DNA of 34,901 bases. Origin: VGJV01 sp964646415. GTDB taxonomy: Bacteria; Patescibacteriota; Minisyncoccia; UBA6257; 2-01-FULL-56-20. A program made the position numbers and the translations under genes. Shown piece after piece: positions 22,697-29,838 of the stretch; positions within the stretch are counted from its first letter, which is position 1; each line of letters begins with the position of its first letter. The stretch is taken from the NCBI GenBank assembly GCA_964646415.1, contig CAZYEL010000012.1, positions 1 to 34,901 of the forward strand. Reading direction: 5' to 3'. The notes beneath the pieces were generated by a model. The model ran no database searches. It saw nothing but the letters and a program-made list of their open reading frames with translations, and was not told where the DNA came from.

Positions 22697-22713
22697 TGGT
22701 ACACTTATACAAT
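22697..22713 (+). promoter_or_regulatory. Extended -10 promoter of DUF5671 gene (leaderless)
   Basis: TGg-TACACT at 22697-22705, 8 nt, then ATG 22714. Confidence 0.6.
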
Positions 22714-23736
22714 ATGGATAGTATCATAGCGCAGAAGCCGAAGACGACCGCGAGGGACTTCTTCGTCCATCTTGGCGTCGTCGCGACGCTTTACACCGCC
22801 GCAATCAGTTTGCTCCAGCTTTTGTTTCAGGTGATTGATTATGCGTTCCCTGACCGGCTTGCGGGGTATGGCGACCCCTATTCGACGGGTATCCAGATCT
22901 CGGTCGCGGTGCTGGTGGTGGTTTTCCCGCTGTACCTTTTCCTCTCGTGGCTTCTCGCGAGAGGGGAATATGCCGCTCCGGAGCGGCGGGAAGTCACCGT
23001 GCGGAAGTGGCTCCTTTACCTTACGCTTTTTGTGGCGGGCATCGCCGTTGCGGTGGATTTGATTACGCTCGTACGCTTTTTCCTCGGAGGGGAGATTACC
23101 ACCCGCTTTACTCTTAAAGTGCTCGCGGTGCTTATTGTGGCAGGCGGCGTTTTCGGGTACTACCTTGTGGACTTGCGCCGGAGCGATGCGCGTACGGCGG
23201 GAAAAGGAAAAATTGCGGCATGGGTTGCCGCAATCGCGGTGCTCGTTTCCATCGTGGGAAGTTTCTTTATCATGGGTTCTCCCATGACGGCGCGCGCGAA
23301 GCGGTTTGATGCGACTCGCGTGTCTGACCTCCAGAACATTCAGTGGCAAGTAGTGAATTCCTGGCAGCAGAAGGGGCAACTACCCGCAACGCTTTCCGAC
23401 CTTGAGGATTCCATTTCCGGCTACCGTGTGCCGAAAGACCCTGAAACAGACGCCGCATACACTTATAAGGCCGGTGAGGAGGAAGCGTCGTTTTCCCTTT
23501 GCGCGACGTTTATCCGCTCTACCATTGGAGAGAAGGATGCGATGCGCGGGAGAGGTGCATACGATGGCGGGGGAGGATATTATCCCTCGTCCCCGATTGC
23601 AATCGGCGGGTATTACTCTATTGGTACGGGCGAGTCGTGGGAGCATGATAAAGGAAGCCATTGTTTCCAAAGAACAATTGACCCGGAGCGCTATCCGTCG
23701 CGGAAACTGGAGGTTCCCGTGCCGAAAGTAAAATAG
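22714..23736 (+). CDS. DUF5671-type membrane protein with soluble C-terminal domain
   Basis: 340 residues. About five transmembrane helices occupy residues 15-195 (FFVHLGVVATLYTAAISLL, then the FPDRLAGYGDPY loop, ISVAVLVVVFPLYLFLSWLL, LLYLTLFVAGIAVAVDLITL, VLAVLIVAGGVFGYYLVDL, IAAWVAAIAVLVSIVGSFF). This arrangement matches DUF5671 as I know it from this phylum. The outer C-terminal domain starts ATRVSDLQNIQWQVVNSWQQ, recalling the pseudopilin-like solvent domain found after such helices, and contains two Cys. Function unknown. ATG 22714 is supported by the -10 box; the frame is open further upstream through the double palindrome. A good terminator follows. Confidence 0.75.
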   Translation: MDSIIAQKPKTTARDFFVHLGVVATLYTAAISLLQLLFQVIDYAFPDRLAGYGDPYSTGIQISVAVLVVVFPLYLFLSWLLARGEYAAPERREVTVRKWLLYLTLFVAGIAVAVDLITLVRFFLGGEITTRFTLKVLAVLIVAGGVFGYYLVDLRRSDARTAGKGKIAAWVAAIAVLVSIVGSFFIMGSPMTARAKRFDATRVSDLQNIQWQVVNSWQQKGQLPATLSDLEDSISGYRVPKDPETDAAYTYKAGEEEASFSLCATFIRSTIGEKDAMRGRGAYDGGGGYYPSSPIAIGGYYSIGTGESWEHDKGSHCFQRTIDPERYPSRKLEVPVPKVK

Positions 23737-23750
23737 TTCTTGTCGGATTT

Positions 23751-23777
23751 AGCCCCGCTTTCCGCGGGGCTTTTTTT
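23751..23777 (+). terminator. Rho-independent terminator of DUF5671 gene
   Basis: AGCCCCGC (23751-23758), loop TTTCC, GCGGGGCT (23764-23771), then seven Ts. Confidence 0.92.
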
Positions 23778-23793
23778 GCGGTAAAATGCAGGA

Positions 23794-23878
23794 GTATTCG
23801 CGAATAATGCGAATTTGGATTCAATAATGCGGATCCATTCGCGTTATTTGGCATAAATTCGCGATATTAGCGATTACT
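23794..23878 (+). repeat. Facing 9-nt-period arrays upstream of leuS
   Basis: Units like ATTCGCGAA, TAATGCGAA and AATAATGCG run up to a central GGATCC (23831-23836), then ATTCGCGTT, ATTTGGCAT, AAATTCGCG, ATATTAGCG. The halves are imperfect reverse complements. No T-box or ribosome binding site was found before leuS. Confidence 0.6.
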
Positions 23879-23880
23879 CC

Positions 23881-26427
23881 ATGAAATACGACTTCGGCAA
23901 AATCGAGAAAAAGTGGCAGAAAGAGTGGCTGAAAGAGTGGCTGAAAGAGGGAACATACGAGCCCTCCTTCGCCAAAGCTACGGTCGCACGCCGCCAAAGC
24001 CTCCGGCGACGGAGCGCGGGCAAGCCCGATTTGAAGAAGGCGAAAAATCCTTTCTATAACCTCATGATGTTCCCGTATCCTTCCGCGGAAGGGTTGCATG
24101 TAGGGAATATGTATGCGTTTACGGGTTCGGACATTTATGGGCGGATGAAGCGCATGCAGGGGAACGATGTGTTTGAGCCTATTGGCCTCGACGGGTTCGG
24201 GATTCATTCGGAGAACTACGCCTTAAAAATCGGCGCGCATCCGATGGAACAAGCGAAAGTATCGGAGAAGCGTTTTTACCAGCAGCTTCAGACGATAGGG
24301 AACGGGTTTGCGTGGAGCGAGAAACTCGAAACCTACAGTCCCGACTATTACAAGTGGACGCAGTGGATTTTTCTGCAGCTGTGGAAGAAGGGTTTGGCAT
24401 ACCGGAAAAAGCAGCCGGTGAACTGGTGCCCGAGCTGCAAAACAGTGCTCGCGGACGAGCAGGTGGTGGACGGCAAATGTGAGCGGTGCAGTTCCGTGGT
24501 GGAGAAGAAGAATCTGGAGCAGTGGTTTTTCAAAATCACGGACTACGCCGAGCGGCTTCTTGGGAACTTAGACAAACTCGACTGGTCCGAGAAGGTGCAA
24601 ATCGCGCAGCGGAATTGGATAGGGCGGAGCGAGGGGGTAAATATTCATTCGCGTGTGAAGGACTTAAATATTAAGTTCGAAGTGTTTGATTCCGTGCCGC
24701 AAACGTTTATGGCGCAGACCTTTACGGTAATCGCTCCCGAACACCCAATGGTTGTTGAGTTGGTGAAGGGGACGAAGTTTGAAAAGCCGGTGTTGGAAGC
24801 GGTCGAAGCGATGAAAAAGAAGAAGGCCAATGGAGCGTATAAAGCAGAGGCGGATTTCGACGGGATTTTTACGGGGCGGTATGTGGACAATCCGTTCGGA
24901 ACGGGGGATTTGCCCATATGGGTAGCGTCGTTTGTGGTGATGGAATATGGAACCGGGATTGTGCATTGCAGTGCGCATGATGAGCGGGACTTTGTATTTG
25001 CGAAAAAGTTCGATATCCCGTTGCGTCCGGTAATGTTTCCGAAAGATAAAACGCTCGCGGAAAGAGTTAGGAATCTTGAGTTCGCATACTGCAAAGACCC
25101 GGATGGAATAATGGAGCAGCCGAAGGAATTCGCGGGCAGGAAATGGGGCGAAGTTCGTAATGACGTCATTGCATTTATGGAGAAGAGAGGAATTGCGAAG
25201 CGGACGGTATATTTCCGCCTTCGCGATTGGCTGATTTCGCGTCAGCGCTATTGGGGTGCGCCTATTCCCATGATTCACTGCGATGCGTGCGCGAAGGAGG
25301 GGAAGGGAGAGCAGAAAGAAATGCCCGGATGGTACGCGGTACCCGAGAAAGACTTGCCGGTGGAGCTTCCGTACGTGAAGGATTTTCGTCCGCAGGGGAA
25401 GGGGGAGTCGCCACTCGCGTCCGTTGAACCCTTTTATAAGACGAAGTGCCCCGGTTGCAAGGGGCAGGCACGGCGGGAAACCGACGTGTCAGATACGTTT
25501 CTGGACTCCGCGTGGTATTTTTTGCGGTATCCGTCTGCTACGGACGCGAAACGCCCGTGGGATCCAAGTCTCACGAAGAAATGGCTGCCAGTCAATATGT
25601 ATATCGGCGGGGCGGAGCACTCGGTGCTTCATCTTCTCTACTCGCGGTTTGTCACGATGGCGCTCCATGACATGCAGCTTCTTCATTTTGAGGAGCCCTT
25701 CACGAAGTTTCGCGCGCACGGGCTTCTTATCAAAGAGGGCGCGAAGATGTCGAAGTCCAAAGGGAACGTGGTGAATCCCGATGAGTACGTGAAAAAGTTC
25801 GGCGCGGATACGCTGCGGATGTACCTCATGTTTTTGGCTCCCTTCGAGCAGGGAGGGGATTTTCGCGACGCGAGTATTTTGGGAGTAGAACGGTTCTTGA
25901 AGAGAGTGTGGAAATTGTTTAGCGACAAGCGACAAGCGACAAGCGACAAGGAGCAAAAAGAGCTTGAGCAGTTGATTCACCGGACGGTGAAGAAGGTGAC
26001 GGGGGACATTGAAAATTTGCATTACAACACCGCCATAAGCGCATTGATGGTGTTGTTGAACAAAATGGAAGGAGTCCGCCCATCCTTGTCGCGTGTCGCT
26101 TGTTCCATGTTCCTCAAAATGCTCGCCCCATTTGCCCCCTTCATGACCGAAGAAATATGGCGCGAGGTTTTGGGAAACAAAACTTCGATTCACCTTGCGG
26201 AGTGGCCCGATTATGATGAGAAGTTTATTGCGGCAGATACTTTTACGCTCGTCATTCAAATAGACGGTAGAGTGCGGGATATCGTTGAAGGCGTGGCGGT
26301 GAGCATCTCGGAAGAAGAGGCGCGGGCGCTCGCGCTCTCGCGTGAGAAAGTGGAAGTGTTCATTGGGGGGAAATCGCCGCAGCGAGTGGTGTATATCCGC
26401 GGCAGAATTGTTAATATAGTTTTATAA
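23881..26427 (+). CDS. leuS: Leucyl-tRNA synthetase
   Basis: 848 residues, full length. It charges tRNA-Leu and edits mistakes. Seen: FPYPSAEGLHVGN with the HIGH motif as HVGN (about residue 72), a zinc knuckle WCPSC/CERC near 183-205, an editing domain (about 225-400), a second zinc pair CDAC/CPGC, and KMSKS in GAKMSKSKGNVVN (about 622). Three lineage-specific features sit outside the core: a tandem duplication EWLKEWLKE; an insert PSFAKATVARRQSLRRRSAG at the N-terminus, encoded by a palindromic repeat of the PSFAKA type; and SDKRQATSDK plus SLSRVACS, encoded by facing 7-nt arrays (25922-26106). All keep the frame, so the enzyme is probably active. Confidence 0.97.
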   Translation: MKYDFGKIEKKWQKEWLKEWLKEGTYEPSFAKATVARRQSLRRRSAGKPDLKKAKNPFYNLMMFPYPSAEGLHVGNMYAFTGSDIYGRMKRMQGNDVFEPIGLDGFGIHSENYALKIGAHPMEQAKVSEKRFYQQLQTIGNGFAWSEKLETYSPDYYKWTQWIFLQLWKKGLAYRKKQPVNWCPSCKTVLADEQVVDGKCERCSSVVEKKNLEQWFFKITDYAERLLGNLDKLDWSEKVQIAQRNWIGRSEGVNIHSRVKDLNIKFEVFDSVPQTFMAQTFTVIAPEHPMVVELVKGTKFEKPVLEAVEAMKKKKANGAYKAEADFDGIFTGRYVDNPFGTGDLPIWVASFVVMEYGTGIVHCSAHDERDFVFAKKFDIPLRPVMFPKDKTLAERVRNLEFAYCKDPDGIMEQPKEFAGRKWGEVRNDVIAFMEKRGIAKRTVYFRLRDWLISRQRYWGAPIPMIHCDACAKEGKGEQKEMPGWYAVPEKDLPVELPYVKDFRPQGKGESPLASVEPFYKTKCPGCKGQARRETDVSDTFLDSAWYFLRYPSATDAKRPWDPSLTKKWLPVNMYIGGAEHSVLHLLYSRFVTMALHDMQLLHFEEPFTKFRAHGLLIKEGAKMSKSKGNVVNPDEYVKKFGADTLRMYLMFLAPFEQGGDFRDASILGVERFLKRVWKLFSDKRQATSDKEQKELEQLIHRTVKKVTGDIENLHYNTAISALMVLLNKMEGVRPSLSRVACSMFLKMLAPFAPFMTEEIWREVLGNKTSIHLAEWPDYDEKFIAADTFTLVIQIDGRVRDIVEGVAVSISEEEARALALSREKVEVFIGGKSPQRVVYIRGRIVNIVL
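25922..26106 (+). repeat. Facing 7-nt arrays inside leuS
   Basis: Four exact GCGACAA units (25922-25949), then, 136 nt downstream and inverted, GGAACAA, GCGACAC, GCGACAA (minus strand, 26106-26086). The arrays encode SDKRQATSDK and LSRVACS in loops of the anticodon-binding region. Confidence 0.85.
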
Positions 26428-26431
26428 AAGC

Positions 26432-27427
26432 ATGTCATCACACGGCGGAGGAGGCGGCGGCGGGAGCGGCGCGATGTTGGGATTGATTCTTATTGTGGCG
26501 TTTGTTGCAATCGTCGCAATCGCGTTTACGGCGTTTCCTCCAACGCAGCCGGGTTCGTTTGGAGAAAGTAGGGAGGTTTCCACATCGACTTGGAGCATAC
26601 GGGGGTCTATCATCGGTCCTCCGGTACCAAATGCTCCCGTGCGAGGCACCAAGCATGCCCAAGGTTCCCGGATTGGGCCTGCGGCACCCGTTGCGCAGCC
26701 GAAGCCAACATCAGCACCAACGTCAACTGCTCCTCAAATTTCCCCGCAGGAAATTCCTCAAGGCTTCACGTTGCAGCAGCTTTCTCCTTATTTTCGCAAA
26801 GTGCATCTGACTTCCCTGTCGGTGGGGGGGTTCGGTTTGATAGGGCAAGTGGGGTTCTACACTTCCTTTGGCCAAGGCGAGCAGGTTGACGTTACCGGCT
26901 GGCGGGTTCAGGGAAACCGCGGAGCGCTTTTCGTACCCAAAGCCGTGCAGGTGTATGATGCGGTGGGACTTACGCCCGAAACGAATATTGTCTTAAAAAG
27001 CGGGGATTCGCTGTACCTTTACTCGGGCGGCCAGAGCGCGGTGGGGAAAAATATTCGCTTGAATAAATGTCTGGGTTATCTTCCCACTGCCAATAATTTT
27101 AAGCCGGGCATACCCCGTTCTTGTCCTCCCGTTGACCGGGCGGAGCTCGTGAACTTCAGCGGCCAATGCCAGAACTATATCCAGTCGCTCGGTTCATGCA
27201 CTGTTCCTGATTTCGGCGATGTCCGGATCCCGCTTCCGGATTACGCCTGCCGGGCGTTTCTTGAAAAACTGAACTACCGGGGATGCGTGGAACGATACGG
27301 GAAAGACAAGGATTTTTTGCAGAACCAGGTTTATGGGTGGATTGGTGCCGTGCCATTTGACCAGTATCACGACAAAATCCGCCTCTTCGACGGGAAGGGA
27401 CTGCTGGTGGATACGTACGAGTACTAA
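26432..27427 (+). CDS. Exported protein with LTD-like and Cys-rich regions, unknown function
   Basis: 331 residues. Residues 1-14 are Gly-rich, followed by one membrane helix (MLGLILIVAFVAIVAIAF), a Pro/Thr/Ser-rich spacer (about 60-110), a beta-rich domain starting VHLTSLSVGG with a DVTGWRVQ motif like lamin-tail domains, and a C-terminal part with conserved-looking Cys residues (KCLGYL, SCPPVD, GQCQNY, SCTVPD, ACRAFL, GCVERY). It ends HDKIRLFDGKGLLVDTYEY, like the last strand of an LTD. The six Cys could form disulphides outside the cell. I know similar proteins only as uncharacterised CPR sequences. It starts 4 nt after leuS and may share its transcript; TATAGT at 26415 could also serve. 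Confidence 0.65.
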   Translation: MSSHGGGGGGGSGAMLGLILIVAFVAIVAIAFTAFPPTQPGSFGESREVSTSTWSIRGSIIGPPVPNAPVRGTKHAQGSRIGPAAPVAQPKPTSAPTSTAPQISPQEIPQGFTLQQLSPYFRKVHLTSLSVGGFGLIGQVGFYTSFGQGEQVDVTGWRVQGNRGALFVPKAVQVYDAVGLTPETNIVLKSGDSLYLYSGGQSAVGKNIRLNKCLGYLPTANNFKPGIPRSCPPVDRAELVNFSGQCQNYIQSLGSCTVPDFGDVRIPLPDYACRAFLEKLNYRGCVERYGKDKDFLQNQVYGWIGAVPFDQYHDKIRLFDGKGLLVDTYEY

Positions 27428-27431
27428 AAAC

Positions 27432-27501
27432 CAGCCATTAGCGATTAGCAAATAGCCAATGGAAATTTCTAAGTCCTAATGCCTGCCTTCCGGTAGGCAG
27501 G
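27432..27501. repeat. 9-nt-period arrays and hairpin between convergent genes
   Basis: CCATTAGCG, ATTAGCAAA and TAGCCAATGG face TTTCTAAGTCCTAATGCC. Then CCTGCCT (27482-27488) pairs with AGGCAGG (27495-27501), a 7-bp hairpin that probably terminates transcription from either side. Confidence 0.6.
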
Positions 27502-27521
27502 GCTGAGTTCTAGTGGCTGCT

Positions 27522-28577
27522 TTATTTTCTCTCTGCCAGCACCACTTTCATATTCACTCTCTTGTTCCCGCGGAGGACGAGGAGGTTCAGCGTGCTCCCC
27601 ACGTCGAGCTTCTCGAGGAAATCCTGGATTGCGTGTTCGTGGTCCACTTTCGTTTCGTTGCATTCGAGGATGATGTCCATTTCCTTGAGTCCTGCTTTTG
27701 CGGCGGGACTCTCGGGGACGATGGCGCCTTCCTTTGATGCATCGTGCACGATGAGTGCGCCGTAGCTTACCGGCAAGCCCATTTTTTCCTGGAGGTTCTC
27801 GTCAATGATGAGGTAGCGCACGCCCAAGAGCGGTTTCCGGATGTGCCCGTACGTCTTGAGGTCGTGGAGGTCGCGCCGCGCGGCGTTGATGGGAATTGCG
27901 AAGCCGATATTCTGCGCGCCGAAGACGATTGCGGTGTTGATGCCGATGGTTTTGCAATCGAGCGTCACGAGCGGCCCTCCGGAATTCCCCGGGTTGATTG
28001 CGGCATCGGTTTGTATGAGTCCGCGGAGTTCTTGCGGCGGGGCATTCGGTTCTTCCTGTGCGGCAATGGAGCGGGAGAGTCCGGAAACGATGCCCAGGGA
28101 CACCGTGTTTTTAAAAAGTCCGAGCGCGTTCCCTATGGCAAGCACGCTTTCCCCGAGTTCGGTGTTGGTGGCGTCGCCGAGCTCGATGGTGGGGAGATGC
28201 GGCGCGGGCGGGGTTATTTTCACGATTGCGACGTCGTTCACCGGGTCACGGCTCAAAACGCTCGCGGGGTATTTTACTCCGTTCGAGAGCACCACGGTGT
28301 ACTCCGCTTTGGGGTCGCTGATGACGTGCTTGTTCGTGAGGATAATGCCATCGGGTTCCACGATGAATCCCGAGCCGCCGCCGATTTGTACCATGCCGCG
28401 TTTGTCGATGAGAGATTCCGGGACGTTCAAGTGCCGCCCTTCGGGGCTGCTCGGAAGGAAGGGGTAGAGTTCCTGGGGGATTTCTTTTTCGAGCTCGATA
28501 AGATTTTTTGAGATGACGATGGAAACGACTGCGGGGAGAGTTTTCTTGATGGTTTCCACTACTTTGTTTTTTGGCAT
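27522..28577 (-). CDS. HtrA/Deg-like trypsin-type serine protease with PDZ domain
   Basis: 351 residues. The catalytic triad is complete: His in LTNKHVIS, Asp in DPVNDVAIV, and Ser in INPGNSGGPLV. A C-terminal PDZ domain (about 250-350) includes PAAKAGLKEMDIILECNETK and closes with LNLLVLRGNK. HtrA enzymes degrade or refold damaged proteins, usually outside the inner membrane. Here the N-terminus (MPKNKVVETIKKTLPAVVSI) shows no signal peptide or membrane helix, and the start is fixed by an extended -10 box 6 nt upstream, so this one is probably cytoplasmic. It is divergent from the FKBP gene. Confidence 0.94.
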   Translation of the reverse strand: MPKNKVVETIKKTLPAVVSIVISKNLIELEKEIPQELYPFLPSSPEGRHLNVPESLIDKRGMVQIGGGSGFIVEPDGIILTNKHVISDPKAEYTVVLSNGVKYPASVLSRDPVNDVAIVKITPPAPHLPTIELGDATNTELGESVLAIGNALGLFKNTVSLGIVSGLSRSIAAQEEPNAPPQELRGLIQTDAAINPGNSGGPLVTLDCKTIGINTAIVFGAQNIGFAIPINAARRDLHDLKTYGHIRKPLLGVRYLIIDENLQEKMGLPVSYGALIVHDASKEGAIVPESPAAKAGLKEMDIILECNETKVDHEHAIQDFLEKLDVGSTLNLLVLRGNKRVNMKVVLAERK

Positions 28578-28592
28578 AAGAATATTCTAGCA
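28578..28592 (-). promoter_or_regulatory. Extended -10 promoter of HtrA-like gene (leaderless)
   Basis: On the minus strand TGc-TAGAAT (28592-28584), 6 nt, then ATG 28577. Confidence 0.7.
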
Positions 28593-28609
28593 TAGAGTGC
28601 GCGAAACAT

Positions 28610-28724
28610 ATCGGCTCCAGCATGTAAGCGGGGAGGGTTTCTCACAGCGCGGCGGCGCGAGAGAAAGCGCTGCAGCACAGCCCGATGCAGACAGCGTCCC
28701 TAAGCGCTATATGCTGGAGCCGAT
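28610..28724. other. 115-bp structured element with 14-bp terminal inverted repeats
   Basis: ATCGGCTCCAGCAT (28610-28623) and its exact reverse complement (28711-28724) enclose a GC-rich, self-complementary centre. The stem continues inward with a G.T pair, two more pairs, a bulge and three more pairs. Inside, TTTCTC can pair with GAGAAA and GGGA with TCCC. It fills the space between the two divergent promoters. I see no 4.5S SRP tetraloop signature. It may be a miniature mobile element or a structured RNA; strand unknown. Confidence 0.6.
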
Positions 28725-28742
28725 CCCAGCATGCCAAAGACG

Positions 28743-28758
28743 TGATATACTGTTTGCT
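28743..28758 (+). promoter_or_regulatory. Extended -10 promoter of FKBP gene (leaderless)
   Basis: TGa-TATACT at 28743-28751, 7 nt, then ATG 28759. Confidence 0.7.
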
Positions 28759-29241
28759 ATGACGAAAATTTCTTGGTTTGCGCTGGGCGGGGTCGCGGTG
28801 GTGGCAGCGGTCGTGGTAGTATGGTGGCAGGCTGGGGGGGCAACGGAGCCCGCCGCGCCGCCGGAGAATGCGGCCGCAATATCGTCGATAACTCCTACAA
28901 TTAAAACTCAAATGGGTTTGGAAATAACCGATACGGCGCAGGGTACGGGTGCGGAGGCGAAAGCGGGGGACAAGGTAACGGTGCACTACACGGGCACGCT
29001 TGCGGATGGCAGCGTTTTCGACAGCTCAAAGACGCGCGGTACGCCGTTCTCATTCACGCTTGGCGCGGGGCAGGTGATTCGCGGTTGGGACGAGGGATTC
29101 GCGGGCATGAAAACAGGCGGCACGAGGAAACTGGTTATTCCGCCGGAGTTGGGATACGGGAGCGCGCAGATGGGTCCCATTCCGCCGAACTCGACGCTTA
29201 CCTTTGTTGTTGAGCTCCTCGAGGTGAACGGGAAGAAGTAG
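28759..29241 (+). CDS. FKBP-type peptidyl-prolyl cis-trans isomerase, membrane-anchored
   Basis: 160 residues. A membrane helix at 4-22 (ISWFALGGVAVVAAVVVVWW) is followed by an Ala/Pro-rich linker and a complete FKBP domain (about 55-158): VTVHYTGTLADGSVFDSSKT, FTLGAGQVIRGWDEGFAGMK, LVIPPELGYGSAQMGPIPPN, STLTFVVELLEV. The active-site aromatic and Asp residues are in place. It would speed proline isomerisation of proteins outside the membrane. The frame is open upstream through the structured element, but ATG 28759 gives the proper signal anchor and follows a -10 box. Confidence 0.93.
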   Translation: MTKISWFALGGVAVVAAVVVVWWQAGGATEPAAPPENAAAISSITPTIKTQMGLEITDTAQGTGAEAKAGDKVTVHYTGTLADGSVFDSSKTRGTPFSFTLGAGQVIRGWDEGFAGMKTGGTRKLVIPPELGYGSAQMGPIPPNSTLTFVVELLEVNGKK

Positions 29242-29250
29242 GGTGTATGT

Positions 29251-29284
29251 GGAAATCCGACTTCCTTATGGAAGTCGGATTTCC
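29251..29284. repeat. Double palindrome between convergent FKBP and CYTH genes
   Basis: GGAAATCCGACTTCC (29251-29265), TTAT, and the exact reverse complement (29270-29284). Each arm is also nearly self-complementary. It starts 9 nt after the FKBP stop and ends 10 nt before the CYTH stop, so it may terminate both transcripts. Same family as 22643-22676. Confidence 0.8.
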
Positions 29285-29294
29285 TAAAGTTAAA

Positions 29295-29825
29295 TCAAGA
29301 AAGTTTCTTGTACCCAAACCGCGCGAGATCCGCTTCGATTTCCGAATAGTTTTTTCCGAGAATGCCCTTGCCCGCGAGAATGCCTCCGGCGATGAATTTT
29401 TCCTGCGTCACGTCGGCGAGGCAAAACGCCGGTTTTTGAAACGCCTGCTTTTCCGAAGTGGTTTTGAATTCCACATCTATCAGCACGAGCCCAATGAGTC
29501 CTTCTTGAAAAACATCAAATTCGTAAGTGGTGCCGTTTAGCGGGTAATAGTAGCGGATTTTTGAAACTCGCTTGCCGGGCAGTTTGCTTAAGTCGGCATA
29601 TTCTTCTGCAGCGAGGGAAATGGTGCTTTCAATAAGATGTGAAGAATCGCCTTCCTTCGCTGGCTGTTTCTTTGTAATTTCATATTTCTCACCCGACTTT
29701 CGTATCCGGATGAGAGGGTGCTCCGCCGAAGCGGGAATGTAGATGTCGGTAATTTCCTTTGAGGGCGATGCAAAAACTCCCGCGGGAATTTCTTTGGCAA
29801 GATATGTGAGTTCGAATTCATCCAT
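29295..29825 (-). CDS. CYTH-domain protein
   Basis: 176 residues spanning one CYTH (triphosphate tunnel) domain. The N-terminal ExE motif is EFELTY; basic and acidic residues of the barrel follow in order: IRIRKSGEKYEITKK, ESTISLAAEEYADL, RYYYPLNGTTYEFDVF, LVLIDVEF. CYTH enzymes bind triphosphates with metals: inorganic triphosphatase, thiamine triphosphatase, class IV adenylate cyclase. Which reaction applies cannot be told. The protein resembles the single-domain CYTH proteins common in CPR genomes. It lies 13 nt after the C39-like peptidase gene on the same strand and is probably co-transcribed. Confidence 0.78.
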   Translation of the reverse strand: MDEFELTYLAKEIPAGVFASPSKEITDIYIPASAEHPLIRIRKSGEKYEITKKQPAKEGDSSHLIESTISLAAEEYADLSKLPGKRVSKIRYYYPLNGTTYEFDVFQEGLIGLVLIDVEFKTTSEKQAFQKPAFCLADVTQEKFIAGGILAGKGILGKNYSEIEADLARFGYKKLS

Positions 29826-29838
29826 GGCGGATATCGGG

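Noticed and set aside
23794..23880. T-box leader for leuS
   Set aside because: No AGGGTGGNACCGCG-like sequence or specifier stem; the region is a short-period inverted array.
25922..25949. CRISPR array
   Set aside because: The GCGACAA repeats are 7 nt, contiguous and without spacers, inside a coding region; no cas genes are present.
28610..28724. 4.5S SRP RNA
   Set aside because: The length fits, but the conserved GGAA tetraloop region and the symmetric internal loop are missing on both strands.
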